Origin: Pseudomonas sp. MAG733B
GTDB lineage: Bacteria; Pseudomonadota; Gammaproteobacteria; Pseudomonadales; Pseudomonadaceae
DNA: 64,000 nucleotides
Direction: 5' to 3'
NCBI RefSeq assembly: GCF_036884845.1
Contig: NZ_CP145732.1
Span: 6,418,501-6,482,500, forward strand
The position numbers and the translations under genes are program-made. Positions 29,552 to 38,623 of this stretch are shown here, piece after piece. The notes under the pieces were generated by a model, which did no database searches, had not been told where the DNA came from, and was given only the letters and a program-made list of their open reading frames with translations. Within the stretch, counting starts at the first letter, position 1. Each line of letters begins with the position of its first letter.

Positions 29552-31270
29552 ATGCGCTCACTTGCCCTCCTCGCCTTGACCCTGATGCTCACCGCTTGCG
29601 GCGACGGCGAATCCCCTTTGCCGCCAGACGCACGCCTGCCGGACGGCGGACGCTATCGCGGTGATCTGGTCGATGGCTTGCTGCAAGGCCAGGGCCGTAT
29701 CGACTACCCGAACGGCAGCTGGTACGCCGGGGAGTTCGACAAGGGCCAATGGCATGGCCAGGGCGAATGGCACGGCAGCAATGGCGAGGTCTACCGCGGG
29801 CTGTTCAATCAAGGCCTGTTCGACGGCCAGGGCAGCCTGACCACCAGCGGCAGCAGCTACACCGGCGGCTTCAAGCTCGGTCGGCGCGACGGCGAAGGCA
29901 CCCTCAAAGAAAACGGCATGACCTACCGCGGCGAGTTCAAGGCCGATCAGTATTCAGGGCTCGGCCATCTGGAACTTGAAGACGGCAGCGCCTATCAGGG
30001 CCAGTTTGCCCACGGCAAACCCAATGGCGAAGGCCAGCGCGGCGACGGCAACGGCAATCAGTTCACCGGGCGCTTCGTCGACGGTCAGCTGGAAGGCAAC
30101 GGGACATTCAACAGTGCGGACGGCGACATCTACGTCGGCGGCTTCAAGAACAATCAACTGCACGGCAAGGGCCGCTACGAAAACGCTGACGGCGATGTCT
30201 GGCTGGGGCAATTCAAGGAAGGTTCGCTTAATGGCAAGGGCGAGCTGATCGGCGCCGACGGCAGCCATTACATCGGCCACTTCAACGACTGGCGCTTCAG
30301 TGGCCAGGGTCGCTTGAACCTTGCAGACGGCAGTTTCTACATTGGCCAGTTCGACAGCGACGCGTATTCGGGTCGCGGCACTCTGGTGCTGACCGACGGT
30401 TCCGTGCTCAGCGGCACCTGGATCAATGGCCAGCGTGTGCGTGACGCCGATGGCAAGTTGCTGCCCGACACCCTCGAACTCGGCCTGCTGGCCCAGGGCC
30501 GCCTGCTCGAAGAGGCACTGGGCAACGTGCCGGCCTCGACCCCGGCGGTTGAGCTGTACACCCTGACCCTCGGCGGCGACGGCAAGCAGAGCGTGTTCCT
30601 GCGCGAATCCGACTACGTCGCCAACATGCTCACCAGCCGCTTCGGCGCCTTCGGCCAGATCCGTCTGGTGAACCATCGCGATCACCTTGGCGACCGCCCA
30701 ATGGCCACCCGGGAAAACCTGCGTCGCGCGGCCCTGACCCTGGCCGAACGCAGCGGCCCGGAAGATTTGATTTTCATCTACCTGACCAGCCACGGCACCG
30801 CCGAACACGAACTGGTACTCGACCAGCCACGCATGGAACTGGCCGACCTGCCAGCCGACGAACTCGCCGCCGTCCTCGCGCCACTGAAAAACCGCGACAA
30901 GATCATCGTGATTTCGTCTTGCTACTCCGGCGGTTTCATTCCTGCCCTCAAAGACGAACGCACGCTGATCATGACCGCTTCACGGGCCGACCGCGTGTCC
31001 TTCGGCTGTTCGGAAGAAGCCAACTTCACCTACTTCGGCGACGCCCTGTTTGCCCAGGCGCTGAACCAGACCGATGATCTTGAGCAAGCCTTCAAGCTGG
31101 CCAAGGCCACCGTCGCCGAGCGTGAACTGGCCGACAACTACGAAGCTTCCGAACCGCAGATCTGGGCACCGAAAACCGTGCTGTCGCACTGGCAGTTGCT
31201 ACGCAAACAGCAAGCACGAAAAGCACTGCAAAGTGTCTCCATTGACAGCAAGGACGCAAAGAACAACTAA
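29552..31270 (+). CDS. MORN-repeat lipoprotein with C-terminal C13-family (legumain/caspase-like) peptidase domain
   Basis: A 572-residue predicted lipoprotein: lipobox LTAC at Cys16. Residues 34-295 hold about eleven MORN repeats of 23 residues (pattern Y-x-G-x-F-x-x-G-x-x-x-G-x-G). Residues 330-555 match the peptidase C13 family, a caspase-clan fold: catalytic His414 in TSHG and Cys457 in ISSCYSGGF. Both catalytic residues are present, so the protease is likely active. MORN repeats in eukaryotes bind membranes; their role here is unknown. Surface or periplasmic location is inferred from the lipobox. No partner gene is evident; an NAD(P)-binding protein gene follows after 26 bases. Confidence 0.88.
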   Translation: MRSLALLALTLMLTACGDGESPLPPDARLPDGGRYRGDLVDGLLQGQGRIDYPNGSWYAGEFDKGQWHGQGEWHGSNGEVYRGLFNQGLFDGQGSLTTSGSSYTGGFKLGRRDGEGTLKENGMTYRGEFKADQYSGLGHLELEDGSAYQGQFAHGKPNGEGQRGDGNGNQFTGRFVDGQLEGNGTFNSADGDIYVGGFKNNQLHGKGRYENADGDVWLGQFKEGSLNGKGELIGADGSHYIGHFNDWRFSGQGRLNLADGSFYIGQFDSDAYSGRGTLVLTDGSVLSGTWINGQRVRDADGKLLPDTLELGLLAQGRLLEEALGNVPASTPAVELYTLTLGGDGKQSVFLRESDYVANMLTSRFGAFGQIRLVNHRDHLGDRPMATRENLRRAALTLAERSGPEDLIFIYLTSHGTAEHELVLDQPRMELADLPADELAAVLAPLKNRDKIIVISSCYSGGFIPALKDERTLIMTASRADRVSFGCSEEANFTYFGDALFAQALNQTDDLEQAFKLAKATVAERELADNYEASEPQIWAPKTVLSHWQLLRKQQARKALQSVSIDSKDAKNN

Positions 31271-31296
31271 GCTGACAGTATCAAGGGAGAAACACT

Positions 31297-31938
31297 ATGT
31301 ACTTGACGCCTCAGCACGTATTGCTTGCCGGAGCCACCGGGTTGACCGGTGAACATTTGCTCGATCGCTTGCTCAATGAGCCAACGATTTCGCGGGTGCT
31401 GGCGCCTTCACGCCGACCTCTGGCCAAGCATCCCCACCTTGAAAACCCGGTCGGCGACCCGGCGGTGTTTCTGCCGCAGTTGAACGGCCGTGTCGACATC
31501 GCCTACTGCTGCCTGGGCACCACCATCAAGCAGGCCGGCTCGGAAGAGGCGTTCCGCGCGGTGGACCTGGACATGGTCGTGGCCTTTGCCAAACGCGCAC
31601 GGGAAATGGGTGCACGACACCTGATCGTGATCAGTGCCTTGGGCGCCGATCGCAGATCCTCGATTTTCTACAACAAGGTAAAAGGCGAGATGGAGCACGC
31701 GTTGCGCGCACAGGACTGGCCGCAACTGACCATTTGCCGGCCATCGCTATTGTTGGGTGAACGCATCGAACCGCGCCTGGGCGAGAAAGTCGCCGGGCCG
31801 CTGTCCCGGCTGATCCCCGGCAAATACCACGGCATCGAAGCCTGCCAACTGGCCCGGGCGATGTGGCGCCTGGCGCTTGAGGAGCAGGATGGGGTGCGGA
31901 TTGTCGAGTCGGATGAGCTGAGGAAGTTGGGCAAGTAA
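31297..31938 (+). CDS. NAD(P)-binding (atypical SDR, HTATIP2-like) oxidoreductase
   Basis: A 213-residue Rossmann protein: [15 protein letters not shown] is the dinucleotide-binding motif, followed by [21 protein letters not shown] (in part) and [12 protein letters not shown], which is the equivalent of the YxxxK site, and [10 protein letters not shown]. Substrate unknown. AGGGAG lies before ATG 31297. Probably co-transcribed with the MORN-peptidase gene. Confidence 0.85.
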   Translation: MYLTPQHVLLAGATGLTGEHLLDRLLNEPTISRVLAPSRRPLAKHPHLENPVGDPAVFLPQLNGRVDIAYCCLGTTIKQAGSEEAFRAVDLDMVVAFAKRAREMGARHLIVISALGADRRSSIFYNKVKGEMEHALRAQDWPQLTICRPSLLLGERIEPRLGEKVAGPLSRLIPGKYHGIEACQLARAMWRLALEEQDGVRIVESDELRKLGK

Positions 31939-31949
31939 TCCACGGGCCT

Positions 31950-32040
31950 GTGGCGAGGGAGCTTGCTCCCGTTGGACTGCGCAGCAGTCCCTGCTTTGGG
32001 GGCGCTTCGCGACCCAGCGGGAGCAAACTCCCTCGCCACA
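31950..32040. repeat. REP-like inverted repeat pair (family C)
   Basis: Arms at 31950-31971 and 32018-32040 are near-perfect reverse complements (GTGGCGAGGGAGCTTGCTCC ... GGGAGCAAACTCCCTCGCCAC). Lies between convergent genes. Confidence 0.85.
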
Positions 32041-32052
32041 ACAGCTCCAGCC

Positions 32053-32337
32053 CTACAATCCCCCGGTCGCCTGAAAACTCACGCCAATCACCGTCAACAA
32101 CGACAGCGGCAACAGCAGCGTGTCGAGCAACGCACTGGCCGGCAGATCCACACCCGGATAGCTCGGTGCCTCCGCGCCGAAACGATCCTTCGCGCAGCAA
32201 CCGCCATTCAACGCATACAAATCCAGCCGCGTCCCGGAGTACACCACCGGCGCGCCCGGTTTCGCGGCATCCAGCGTGCGCGCCGTGGCGCACCCGGCCA
32301 ATTGCAGCGCCAGCACCATCACCAGCAGCTTATTCAT
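32053..32337 (-). CDS. YceK/YidQ-family lipoprotein
   Basis: A 94-residue lipoprotein: signal peptide with lipobox LAGCAT, then [19 protein letters not shown] and a hydrophobic segment ([10 protein letters not shown]) near the C-terminus, the layout of the YceK/YidQ family. Function unknown. ATG 32337 overlaps the ubiX end by 8 bases. Confidence 0.87.
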   Translation of the reverse strand: MNKLLVMVLALQLAGCATARTLDAAKPGAPVVYSGTRLDLYALNGGCCAKDRFGAEAPSYPGVDLPASALLDTLLLPLSLLTVIGVSFQATGGL

Positions 32338-32962
32338 CGCTGGTCAGATGGTGTTCACCCCAACGCGGCAACATGTCCTGGGGAATGTTCAGCAGGTTGA
32401 GAATCCGCGCCACGACGAAATCGATCAAGTCGTCGATGGTTTGCGGCTGGTGATAGAAGCCTGGCGAGGCTGGCAGGATCGTCACGCCCATGTTCGACAA
32501 CTTGAGCATGTTCTCCAGATGAATGCTCGAATACGGCGCCTCACGCGGCACCACTATCAGTTGCCGACGCTCCTTCAGTGTCACATCCGCCGCGCGTTCG
32601 ATCAGGTTGTTGCAGGCACCGGTGGCGATGGCCGACAACGTACCAGTCGAGCAAGGCACCACCACCATCGCCGCCGGTGAGCCGGAGCCCGAGGCCACCG
32701 GCGACATCCAGTCTTCCTTGCCGTACACGCGAATCTGCCCGGCGGCAGCGCCGGTGTATTCGGTGAGGAAGGCTTGCATCATTTGCGGCTTGGCCGGCAG
32801 CGTGACGTCGGTTTCGGTGGCCATCACCAATTGCGCGGCCTTGGAGATCAGGAAGTGCACTTCACGGTCTTCACGCACCAGGCAGTCGAGCAGGCGCAAG
32901 CCGTACTGGGCGCCGGAAGCGCCGGTCATCGCCAGCGTGATGCGGTCCGGGCCGTTGTTCAT
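32330..32962 (-). CDS. ubiX: flavin prenyltransferase UbiX
   Basis: A 210-residue enzyme that makes prenylated FMN, the cofactor of the UbiD decarboxylase in ubiquinone synthesis. Motifs: [16 protein letters not shown] (FMN site), [15 protein letters not shown], and [19 protein letters not shown] 32962 overlaps the mpl stop (ATGA); a much longer open frame running into mpl out of frame is not real coding sequence. Confidence 0.95.
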   Translation of the reverse strand: MNNGPDRITLAMTGASGAQYGLRLLDCLVREDREVHFLISKAAQLVMATETDVTLPAKPQMMQAFLTEYTGAAAGQIRVYGKEDWMSPVASGSGSPAAMVVVPCSTGTLSAIATGACNNLIERAADVTLKERRQLIVVPREAPYSSIHLENMLKLSNMGVTILPASPGFYHQPQTIDDLIDFVVARILNLLNIPQDMLPRWGEHHLTSDE

Positions 32963-34308
32963 TTTAGCGCCTCGGCGAGTTTGCCGTGCAGGCCGCCGAA
33001 GCCGCCGTTGCTCATGATCACCACGTGCGTGCCCGGCTGAGCTTGGCTTTTCACGCGTTCGATTATGCCTTCGAGCGAATCGCTGACAATCGACGGCACC
33101 GTGCACAGCGACGCGGTGGCCGCCAGGTCCCAACCGAGATTGGCCGGTGCATACCAGATCACCTGGTCGGCATCGACCACGCTTTCCGGCAAGCCGTCGC
33201 GGTGCGCGCCAAGCTTCATCGAGTTGGAACGCGGCTCGATGATCGCGATCAACGGTGCATCGCCAATGCGTTTGCGCAGGCCGTCGAGCGTGGTGGCGAT
33301 GGCGGTCGGATGGTGAGCGAAGTCGTCGTAGATGGTGATACCGCGCACTTCGCCGACTTTTTCCATGCGGCGCTTGACGCTTTTGAACGCACTTAGTGCA
33401 GCGATGCCCATGGACGGCACCACGCCAACGTGGCGCGCGGCTGCCAACGTGGCCAGTGCGTTGGCAACGTTGTGCTGGCCGGTCATGTCCCACTCGACCA
33501 CGCCTTGGGACACACCTTCGAACATCACTTCGAAGGCCGAACCGTCCTCGCTGAGCAACTTGACCTGCCACTGACCACCGGCACCGGTGGTTTGCACCGG
33601 GGTCCAGCAGCCCATCTCGATGACGCGTTGCAACGCAGGCTCGGTCGTCGGGTGAATCACCAGGCCTTCGCTCGGGATGGTCCGCACCAAATGGTGGAAC
33701 TGGCGCTCGATGGCCGGCAGATCGGGGAAGATATCGGCGTGGTCGAATTCCAGGTTGTTCAGGATCGCCGTGCGCGGACGGTAGTGAACGAACTTGGAGC
33801 GCTTGTCGAAAAAGGCGCTGTCGTATTCGTCGGCTTCGATCACGAAAAACGGTGTGCCGCCCAGACGCGCCGACACCGAGAAATTCTGTGGCACGCCGCC
33901 GATCAGGAAGCCCGGGCTCATGCCGGCATGCTCCAGCACCCAAGCGAGCATGCTGCTGGTGGTGGTCTTGCCATGAGTCCCGGCAACCGCCAGCACCCAG
34001 CGACCTTGCAACACATGGTCAGCCAGCCATTGCGGGCCGGAGACGTATGGCAGGCCTTTGTTCAACACGTATTCGACTGCCGGGTTGCCGCGGGACATGG
34101 CATTGCCGATCACCACCAGGTCAGGTGCCGGGTCGAGTTGCGCCGGGTCGTAGCCTTGGGTCAACTCGATGCCCTGTGCCTCAAGCTGAGTGCTCATCGG
34201 CGGGTAGACGTTGGCATCGGAGCCGGTTACGTGATGGCCCAGCTCTTTGGCCAGAACCGCCATCGAACCCATGAAAGTGCCGCAGATACCAAGAATATGA
34301 ATGTGCAT
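32959..34308 (-). CDS. mpl: UDP-N-acetylmuramate:L-alanyl-gamma-D-glutamyl-meso-diaminopimelate ligase
   Basis: A 449-residue Mur-ligase-family enzyme that recycles murein tripeptide onto UDP-MurNAc. [14 protein letters not shown] at the N-terminus, the ATP site [12 protein letters not shown] and [10 protein letters not shown] near residue 330 are diagnostic. In operon with ubiX and the YceK-like gene. Fits with ldcA elsewhere in the window as part of murein recycling. Confidence 0.96.
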   Translation of the reverse strand: MHIHILGICGTFMGSMAVLAKELGHHVTGSDANVYPPMSTQLEAQGIELTQGYDPAQLDPAPDLVVIGNAMSRGNPAVEYVLNKGLPYVSGPQWLADHVLQGRWVLAVAGTHGKTTTSSMLAWVLEHAGMSPGFLIGGVPQNFSVSARLGGTPFFVIEADEYDSAFFDKRSKFVHYRPRTAILNNLEFDHADIFPDLPAIERQFHHLVRTIPSEGLVIHPTTEPALQRVIEMGCWTPVQTTGAGGQWQVKLLSEDGSAFEVMFEGVSQGVVEWDMTGQHNVANALATLAAARHVGVVPSMGIAALSAFKSVKRRMEKVGEVRGITIYDDFAHHPTAIATTLDGLRKRIGDAPLIAIIEPRSNSMKLGAHRDGLPESVVDADQVIWYAPANLGWDLAATASLCTVPSIVSDSLEGIIERVKSQAQPGTHVVIMSNGGFGGLHGKLAEALK

Positions 34309-34388
34309 AGTCGACCTCGTAAAACATGGCCGCAGGTTAGCTTAGGGTGGGAAAATTCGCACTCTTTAGCTGAGATTCGTCATGGTCA

Positions 34389-34522
34389 TTGTGGCGAGGG
34401 AGCTTGCTCCCGCTGGGCTGCGCAGCGGCCCCAAAAAACCGTATTCGCGTCAGCATTGATTCTTCGCGAGGCAGAATTGCGACGGCTTCGCCGCCGAGCG
34501 GGAGCAAGCTCCCTCGCCACAA
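34389..34522. repeat. REP-like inverted repeat pair (family C)
   Basis: Arms starting at 34389 and ending at 34522 (GTGGCGAGGGAGCTTGCTCC and its complement), with a longer central segment of about 70 bases than in the 31950 copy. Fills most of the gap between the regulator's stop and the mpl start. Confidence 0.82.
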
Positions 34523-34528
34523 AAGCGG

Positions 34529-36439
34529 TTATCGGGCGATACCGTGCTTACGCAGCTTTCGATAAAGCGTATTGCGGCTCACACCAAGCTGCTCGGCGGT
34601 ATTGGTCATATGCCACCGCGTCTGCTCCAGAGCATTCAACAACGCCAACCGCTCGGCATCCTCCAGCGGATGCTCCGAGACTTCTGCGCTCGGCTGCGCA
34701 ATAGGCCGCGCCTGACGAATCATCACCGGCAAGTCCTCCAGCCCGACTCGTCCTTCCTCGCACAATGCCGCCAACGTCCTCAGCACATTGCGCAACTGCC
34801 GCACGTTGCCCGGCCAGGCAAACCCCAACAATGCCTCGCGCGCCGGCGCGTCGATCAATACCGTTTCTCCGTTTGCTTCTTCGGCCAGCAAAAAGTCGAG
34901 CAACTGCGATTTGTCACTGCGATCGCGCAACGCCGGCAGCGCGACTTCCAGGCCATTGAGGCGGTAATACAAATCCTCGCGGAAGCTGCCGTCCTGCACC
35001 CGCTCCAGCAGATTTCGGTGCGTGGCGCTGATGATCCGCACATTGACTGATTCCGGCTCGCCACCAATCGGCACCACTTGCCGGTCTTCCAGCACCCGCA
35101 ACAGCCGCGTCTGCAAGGCCAGCGGCATATCGCCAATTTCATCGAGGAACAACGTCCCGCCATCGGCCTGTTGTAACTTGCCGCGCATGCCTTCCTTGCG
35201 TGCCCCGGTGAAACTGCCGCCGCGATAGCCGAACAGCTCGCTCTCGATCAGGCTTTCGGGGATGGCTGCGCAGTTCAGCGCGACGAAGGCTTTCTCACCA
35301 CGCTGACTGGCCTGGTGAACGGCTTTAGCGAAGGCCTCTTTGCCCGAGCCGGTTTCGCCGTTGATCAGCAGCGGCACATCCCGTTCGTACACACGCAAAG
35401 CCTTGCGGAAATCGGTCTGCAAACCGGCATCGCCCAGGCAGATGCCAGACAATGGCTCCCGGCTCTCAACGACAGGACTGGGCACCAACGGCACCGGCAT
35501 GCGTCGCGGCTGGCCGCGCAACAAGGCGAACAGGCTGCGTCCGTCGCGGGTGCGCAGCGGCCAACTGGCGCTGGCATTGACGCTGGCTCGGCCGAGCAGC
35601 TCATCCAGCGAACAGTCGAAGAACGCCTCCACCGGCTTGCCGAGCAAGCCGCCGCGAACATGCCCCAGCAGGTTCAGTGCGCTCTGATTGACTGCGCAGA
35701 TCCGCCCTTCTCCGTCGAACGCCAGCAGCCCTTCGCTGAACAAGCCGACAGACTCCGCTTGCAGGTGAAAACGCAGCAGCCATTGATTGTCGAAATAACG
35801 CAGGAAGTAGCAGCTCTCGATCATCTTCGCCGAAAGATTGACCAGGGCCATGGTGTGGAACTGACTCTGGCGCGAGACATCGTGCCGCGCCGAGGACACG
35901 TCGAGCACCGCCAGCAGTTCGCCATGAGGATCGAACACCGGGCTCGCCGAACACGTCAGGCCGGTGTGGCGGCCGCGAAAATGTTCGTCCTGGTGAATGG
36001 TCAGCGCCTGACGCTCCACCAGGCACGTGCCGATACCGTTGGTGCCTTCGCAGGCCTCGCTCCAGTCGGCACCGAGCCAAAGGCCGGCGCGCTCGAAAAT
36101 CTTCCGTTCAGCGGGGGCGGTTACGCAGTTGAGGATTACCCCCCGCGCATCGGTCAGCAGCACGGCATGGCCGGCGCCGGAGAGTTGCTGATGCAGGCTG
36201 GTCATTTCATTGCCGGCGATGTGCAGCACTTGCTGCAAACGTTCGCGGCTTTCGAGGACGCGCCCATGTTCCAGCACCGTCGGCGCCATGGTCAGGGCCG
36301 GGTCGAGATGATAGTCCTCGAGGCAGCGCAGCCAGGAACGGGCGATGGACGGATCGCTGCCAGGGCCGTGCACATGGGCTTTGCCCTGGGTCACGGTCAG
36401 CACTTGCTGGGCATGGCGACTCAAATGGTTGTCGTGCAT
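34529..36439 (-). CDS. sigma-54-dependent activator, AcoR/GAF-PAS-AAA-Fis type, of the ethanolamine genes
   Basis: A 636-residue enhancer-binding protein. GAF domain about residues 85-205 (GTNGIGTCLVE), PAS about 225-300, AAA+ domain about 330-560 with Walker A GETGSGKE (360-367), the sigma-54 loop as GSFTGA (408-413), Walker B GTLFLDEIGDM, and a C-terminal Fis-type helix-turn-helix (LGVSRNTLYRKLRKHGIAR). Divergent from the aldehyde dehydrogenase, whose promoter and that of the permease are both sigma-54 type; control of these genes is a strong inference. The inducing ligand (ethanolamine or acetaldehyde) is not visible. Confidence 0.88.
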   Translation of the reverse strand: MHDNHLSRHAQQVLTVTQGKAHVHGPGSDPSIARSWLRCLEDYHLDPALTMAPTVLEHGRVLESRERLQQVLHIAGNEMTSLHQQLSGAGHAVLLTDARGVILNCVTAPAERKIFERAGLWLGADWSEACEGTNGIGTCLVERQALTIHQDEHFRGRHTGLTCSASPVFDPHGELLAVLDVSSARHDVSRQSQFHTMALVNLSAKMIESCYFLRYFDNQWLLRFHLQAESVGLFSEGLLAFDGEGRICAVNQSALNLLGHVRGGLLGKPVEAFFDCSLDELLGRASVNASASWPLRTRDGRSLFALLRGQPRRMPVPLVPSPVVESREPLSGICLGDAGLQTDFRKALRVYERDVPLLINGETGSGKEAFAKAVHQASQRGEKAFVALNCAAIPESLIESELFGYRGGSFTGARKEGMRGKLQQADGGTLFLDEIGDMPLALQTRLLRVLEDRQVVPIGGEPESVNVRIISATHRNLLERVQDGSFREDLYYRLNGLEVALPALRDRSDKSQLLDFLLAEEANGETVLIDAPAREALLGFAWPGNVRQLRNVLRTLAALCEEGRVGLEDLPVMIRQARPIAQPSAEVSEHPLEDAERLALLNALEQTRWHMTNTAEQLGVSRNTLYRKLRKHGIAR

Positions 36440-36473
36440 TTCTTGTTGTTCTCCCCGAAGGTCCTACGCAACT

Positions 36474-36555
36474 CTGTAGGAGCTGCCGAAGGCTGCGATC
36501 TTTTGACGTGCAGTGTTCAAGATCAAAAGATCGCAGCCTTCGGCAGCTCCTACAG
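36474..36555. repeat. REP-like inverted repeat pair (family A)
   Basis: Arms at 36474-36507 and 36521-36555 (CTGTAGGAGCTGCCGAAGGC ... GCCTTCGGCAGCTCCTACAG), almost perfectly complementary. Confidence 0.88.
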
Positions 36556-36645
36556 GGTGTCTCAGCAGCGGTCGTCCGAGCATCCTCCAGCCTGGCCTGC
36601 ATTGCAATGCTGGCAAGACCACCCCGTCACAGCCTGTGCCATAAG

Positions 36646-36674
36646 CGGTACAAAGTGTCACGACGGCTGTACCG
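36646..36674. promoter_or_regulatory. candidate upstream activator site
   Basis: Perfect 7-base inverted repeat CGGTACA (36646-36652) and TGTACCG (36668-36674) separated by 15 bases, so the half-site centres are 22 bases (about two helical turns) apart. It lies about 75-100 bases upstream of the -24 element, a common place for enhancer-binding-protein sites. The assignment to the divergent activator is inference. Confidence 0.45.
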
Positions 36675-36748
36675 ATAGCGTCACAGCTGCCACCCGCCCG
36701 TCCGACAAAAATTGCGCAACGCCTTGATTTGCCTGACCTGCAGGGCGG

Positions 36749-36764
36749 TGGCCCGACCTTTGCT
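36749..36764 (+). promoter_or_regulatory. sigma-54 (-24/-12) promoter of the aldehyde dehydrogenase gene
   Basis: TGGCCCGACCTTTGCT: the invariant GG (36750-36751) and GC (36762-36763) are separated by 10 bases as required, and the TTGCT half is consensus; CCC replaces CAC. The start codon is 66 bases downstream. Confidence 0.72.
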
Positions 36765-36829
36765 CTACGCTTAAAGCAAGCGCACATGCGCTCTTCCTTA
36801 CAAATACAAAAAGCCAAGGAGAAAACATC

Positions 36830-38350
36830 ATGCGTTACGCTCACCCCGGTACTGAAGGCGCTATCGTTTCGTTCAAGGCCAAATACGGTAACTACATCGG
36901 CGGCGAGTTCGTCGCGCCTGTCAAAGGTCAGTACTTCACCAATACCTCGCCAGTGAATGGCCAACCGATTGCCGAATTCCCTCGTTCCACGGCCGAAGAC
37001 ATCGACAAGGCCCTGGACGCTGCCCACGCGGCGGCCGATGCCTGGGGCGCCACGTCCGCCCAGGCGCGCTCGCTGGTGCTGCTGAAAATCGCCGACCGCA
37101 TCGAACAGAATCTGGAACTGCTGGCGATCACTGAGTCTTGGGACAACGGTAAAGCCGTGCGTGAAACCCTCAACGCCGACATCCCGCTGGCCGCCGACCA
37201 CTTCCGCTACTTCGCCGGTTGCATCCGCGCCCAGGAAGGCAGCGCTGCCGAAATCGACGGCAACACCGTGGCCTATCACATCCATGAACCCCTGGGCGTG
37301 GTCGGGCAGATCATCCCGTGGAACTTCCCGATCCTGATGGCTGCCTGGAAACTCGCCCCGGCACTGGCTGCCGGTAACTGCGTGGTGCTCAAGCCTGCCG
37401 AACAAACGCCGCTGGGCATCACCGTGCTGGTCGAGTTGATTGGCGACCTGCTGCCGCCCGGCGTGCTGAACATCGTGCAAGGCTTCGGTAAAGAAGCCGG
37501 TGAAGCGCTGGCCACCAGCAAGCGCATCGCCAAGATCGCGTTCACCGGCTCGACCCCGGTCGGCTCGCACATCATGAAATGCGCGGCCGAAAACATCATT
37601 CCGTCCACCGTGGAGCTGGGTGGCAAGTCGCCGAACATCTTCTTCGAAGACATCATGAAGGCTGAGCCTTCCTTCATTGAAAAAGCCGCTGAAGGGCTGG
37701 TGCTGGCGTTCTTCAACCAGGGCGAAGTCTGCACCTGCCCGTCCCGCGCGCTGGTGCAAGAGTCGATCTACGACGAGTTCATGAAAGAAGTGATGAAAAA
37801 AGTCCTGTCGATCAAACGTGGCGACCCGCTGGACACCGACACCATGGTCGGCGCGCAGGCGTCCGAACAGCAATTCGACAAGATCCTTTCGTACCTGGAA
37901 ATCGCCAAGGGCGAAGGCGCCGAGCTGCTGACCGGTGGCAAGGTGGAAAAACTCGAGGGCAACCTGGCGAGCGGGTATTACATCCAGCCGACCCTGCTCA
38001 AGGGCACCAACAAAATGCGCGTATTCCAGGAAGAAATCTTTGGCCCGGTGGTGAGCATCACCACCTTCAAGGACGAAGCCGAAGCCCTGGCCATCGCCAA
38101 CGACACCGAGTTCGGCCTGGGCGCCGGCCTCTGGACCCGCGACATCAACCGCGCCTACCGCATGGGCCGCGCCATCAAGGCCGGTCGTGTCTGGACCAAC
38201 TGCTACCACCTGTACCCGGCGCACGCCGCGTTCGGCGGATACAAGAAGTCCGGCGTCGGCCGTGAAACCCACAAGATGATGCTCGATCATTATCAGCAGA
38301 CCAAAAATCTGCTGGTGAGCTACGACATCAATCCGCTGGGCTTCTTCTAA
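36830..38350 (+). CDS. exaC: NAD-dependent aldehyde dehydrogenase, ExaC/AcoD type
   Basis: A 506-residue aldehyde dehydrogenase. [20 protein letters not shown], the [12 protein letters not shown] nucleotide loop, ELGGKSPNI with the general-base Glu, and catalytic Cys301 in [14 protein letters not shown] are all present. In this context it most likely oxidises the acetaldehyde released by EutBC to acetate; ExaC has the same job in ethanol oxidation in P. aeruginosa. AAGGAG precedes ATG 36830. Controlled by the sigma-54 promoter at 36749. Confidence 0.92.
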   Translation: MRYAHPGTEGAIVSFKAKYGNYIGGEFVAPVKGQYFTNTSPVNGQPIAEFPRSTAEDIDKALDAAHAAADAWGATSAQARSLVLLKIADRIEQNLELLAITESWDNGKAVRETLNADIPLAADHFRYFAGCIRAQEGSAAEIDGNTVAYHIHEPLGVVGQIIPWNFPILMAAWKLAPALAAGNCVVLKPAEQTPLGITVLVELIGDLLPPGVLNIVQGFGKEAGEALATSKRIAKIAFTGSTPVGSHIMKCAAENIIPSTVELGGKSPNIFFEDIMKAEPSFIEKAAEGLVLAFFNQGEVCTCPSRALVQESIYDEFMKEVMKKVLSIKRGDPLDTDTMVGAQASEQQFDKILSYLEIAKGEGAELLTGGKVEKLEGNLASGYYIQPTLLKGTNKMRVFQEEIFGPVVSITTFKDEAEALAIANDTEFGLGAGLWTRDINRAYRMGRAIKAGRVWTNCYHLYPAHAAFGGYKKSGVGRETHKMMLDHYQQTKNLLVSYDINPLGFF

Positions 38351-38357
38351 AAAACCA

Positions 38358-38390
38358 GGGGCGACACCGATGTTTCGGTGTCGCCCTTTC
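38358..38390 (+). terminator. intrinsic terminator after the aldehyde dehydrogenase
   Basis: 12-bp perfect stem GGGCGACACCGA / TCGGTGTCGCCC (38359-38370, 38375-38386), loop TGTT, then TTTCT. A poly-A tract precedes it just after the stop codon. Confidence 0.8.
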
Positions 38391-38393
38391 TAC

Positions 38394-38493
38394 CGTCTTC
38401 GCGAGCAAGCCCGCTCCCACAGGGGATTTGTATAAACCCGCATCAGATAACAGACACAAGTCCAATGTGGGAGCGGGCTTGCTCGCGAAGACG
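38394..38493. repeat. REP-like inverted repeat pair (family B)
   Basis: Arms at 38394-38422 and 38464-38493 (CGTCTTCGCGAGCAAGCCCG and complement); same family as 12202-12283. Lies between the terminator and the permease promoter. Confidence 0.87.
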
Positions 38494-38528
38494 TCCTTAA
38501 TGACACAATCCCCGAAGCCTGGCCGCTC

Positions 38529-38544
38529 TGGCACGGTCCTTGCA
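38529..38544 (+). promoter_or_regulatory. sigma-54 (-24/-12) promoter of the ethanolamine permease gene
   Basis: TGGCACGGTCCTTGCA matches the consensus TGGCACG-N4-TTGCA perfectly. Transcription would start near 38556, giving a leader of about 68 bases before ATG 38624. Confidence 0.85.
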
Positions 38545-38623
38545 TACCCATCATTCAGGATTTGCACTCCCCCGTCGTACCCGAAAGTCCAAAAGATCCA
38601 ACAATAAAAAATAGAGAGGACTT

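Larger units (their letters stand above)
36440..36829. other. 390-base regulatory gap between the activator and the aldehyde dehydrogenase
   Basis: No gene. It contains a family A REP pair (36474-36555), an inverted repeat that may bind the activator (36646-36674), a palindrome CACAGCCTGTG at about 36629-36639, repeated GTCAC motifs, and a sigma-54 promoter (36749-36764). Confidence 0.7.

Noticed and set aside
32962..33943. Extension of ubiX upstream through mpl to give a 537-residue protein
   Set aside because: The extension is mpl read in the wrong frame; the [18 protein letters not shown] start with ATGA overlap fits the family.
36464..38290. 608-codon minus-strand frame opposite exaC
   Set aside because: Shadow of the aldehyde dehydrogenase; runs through a REP pair and the sigma-54 promoter.
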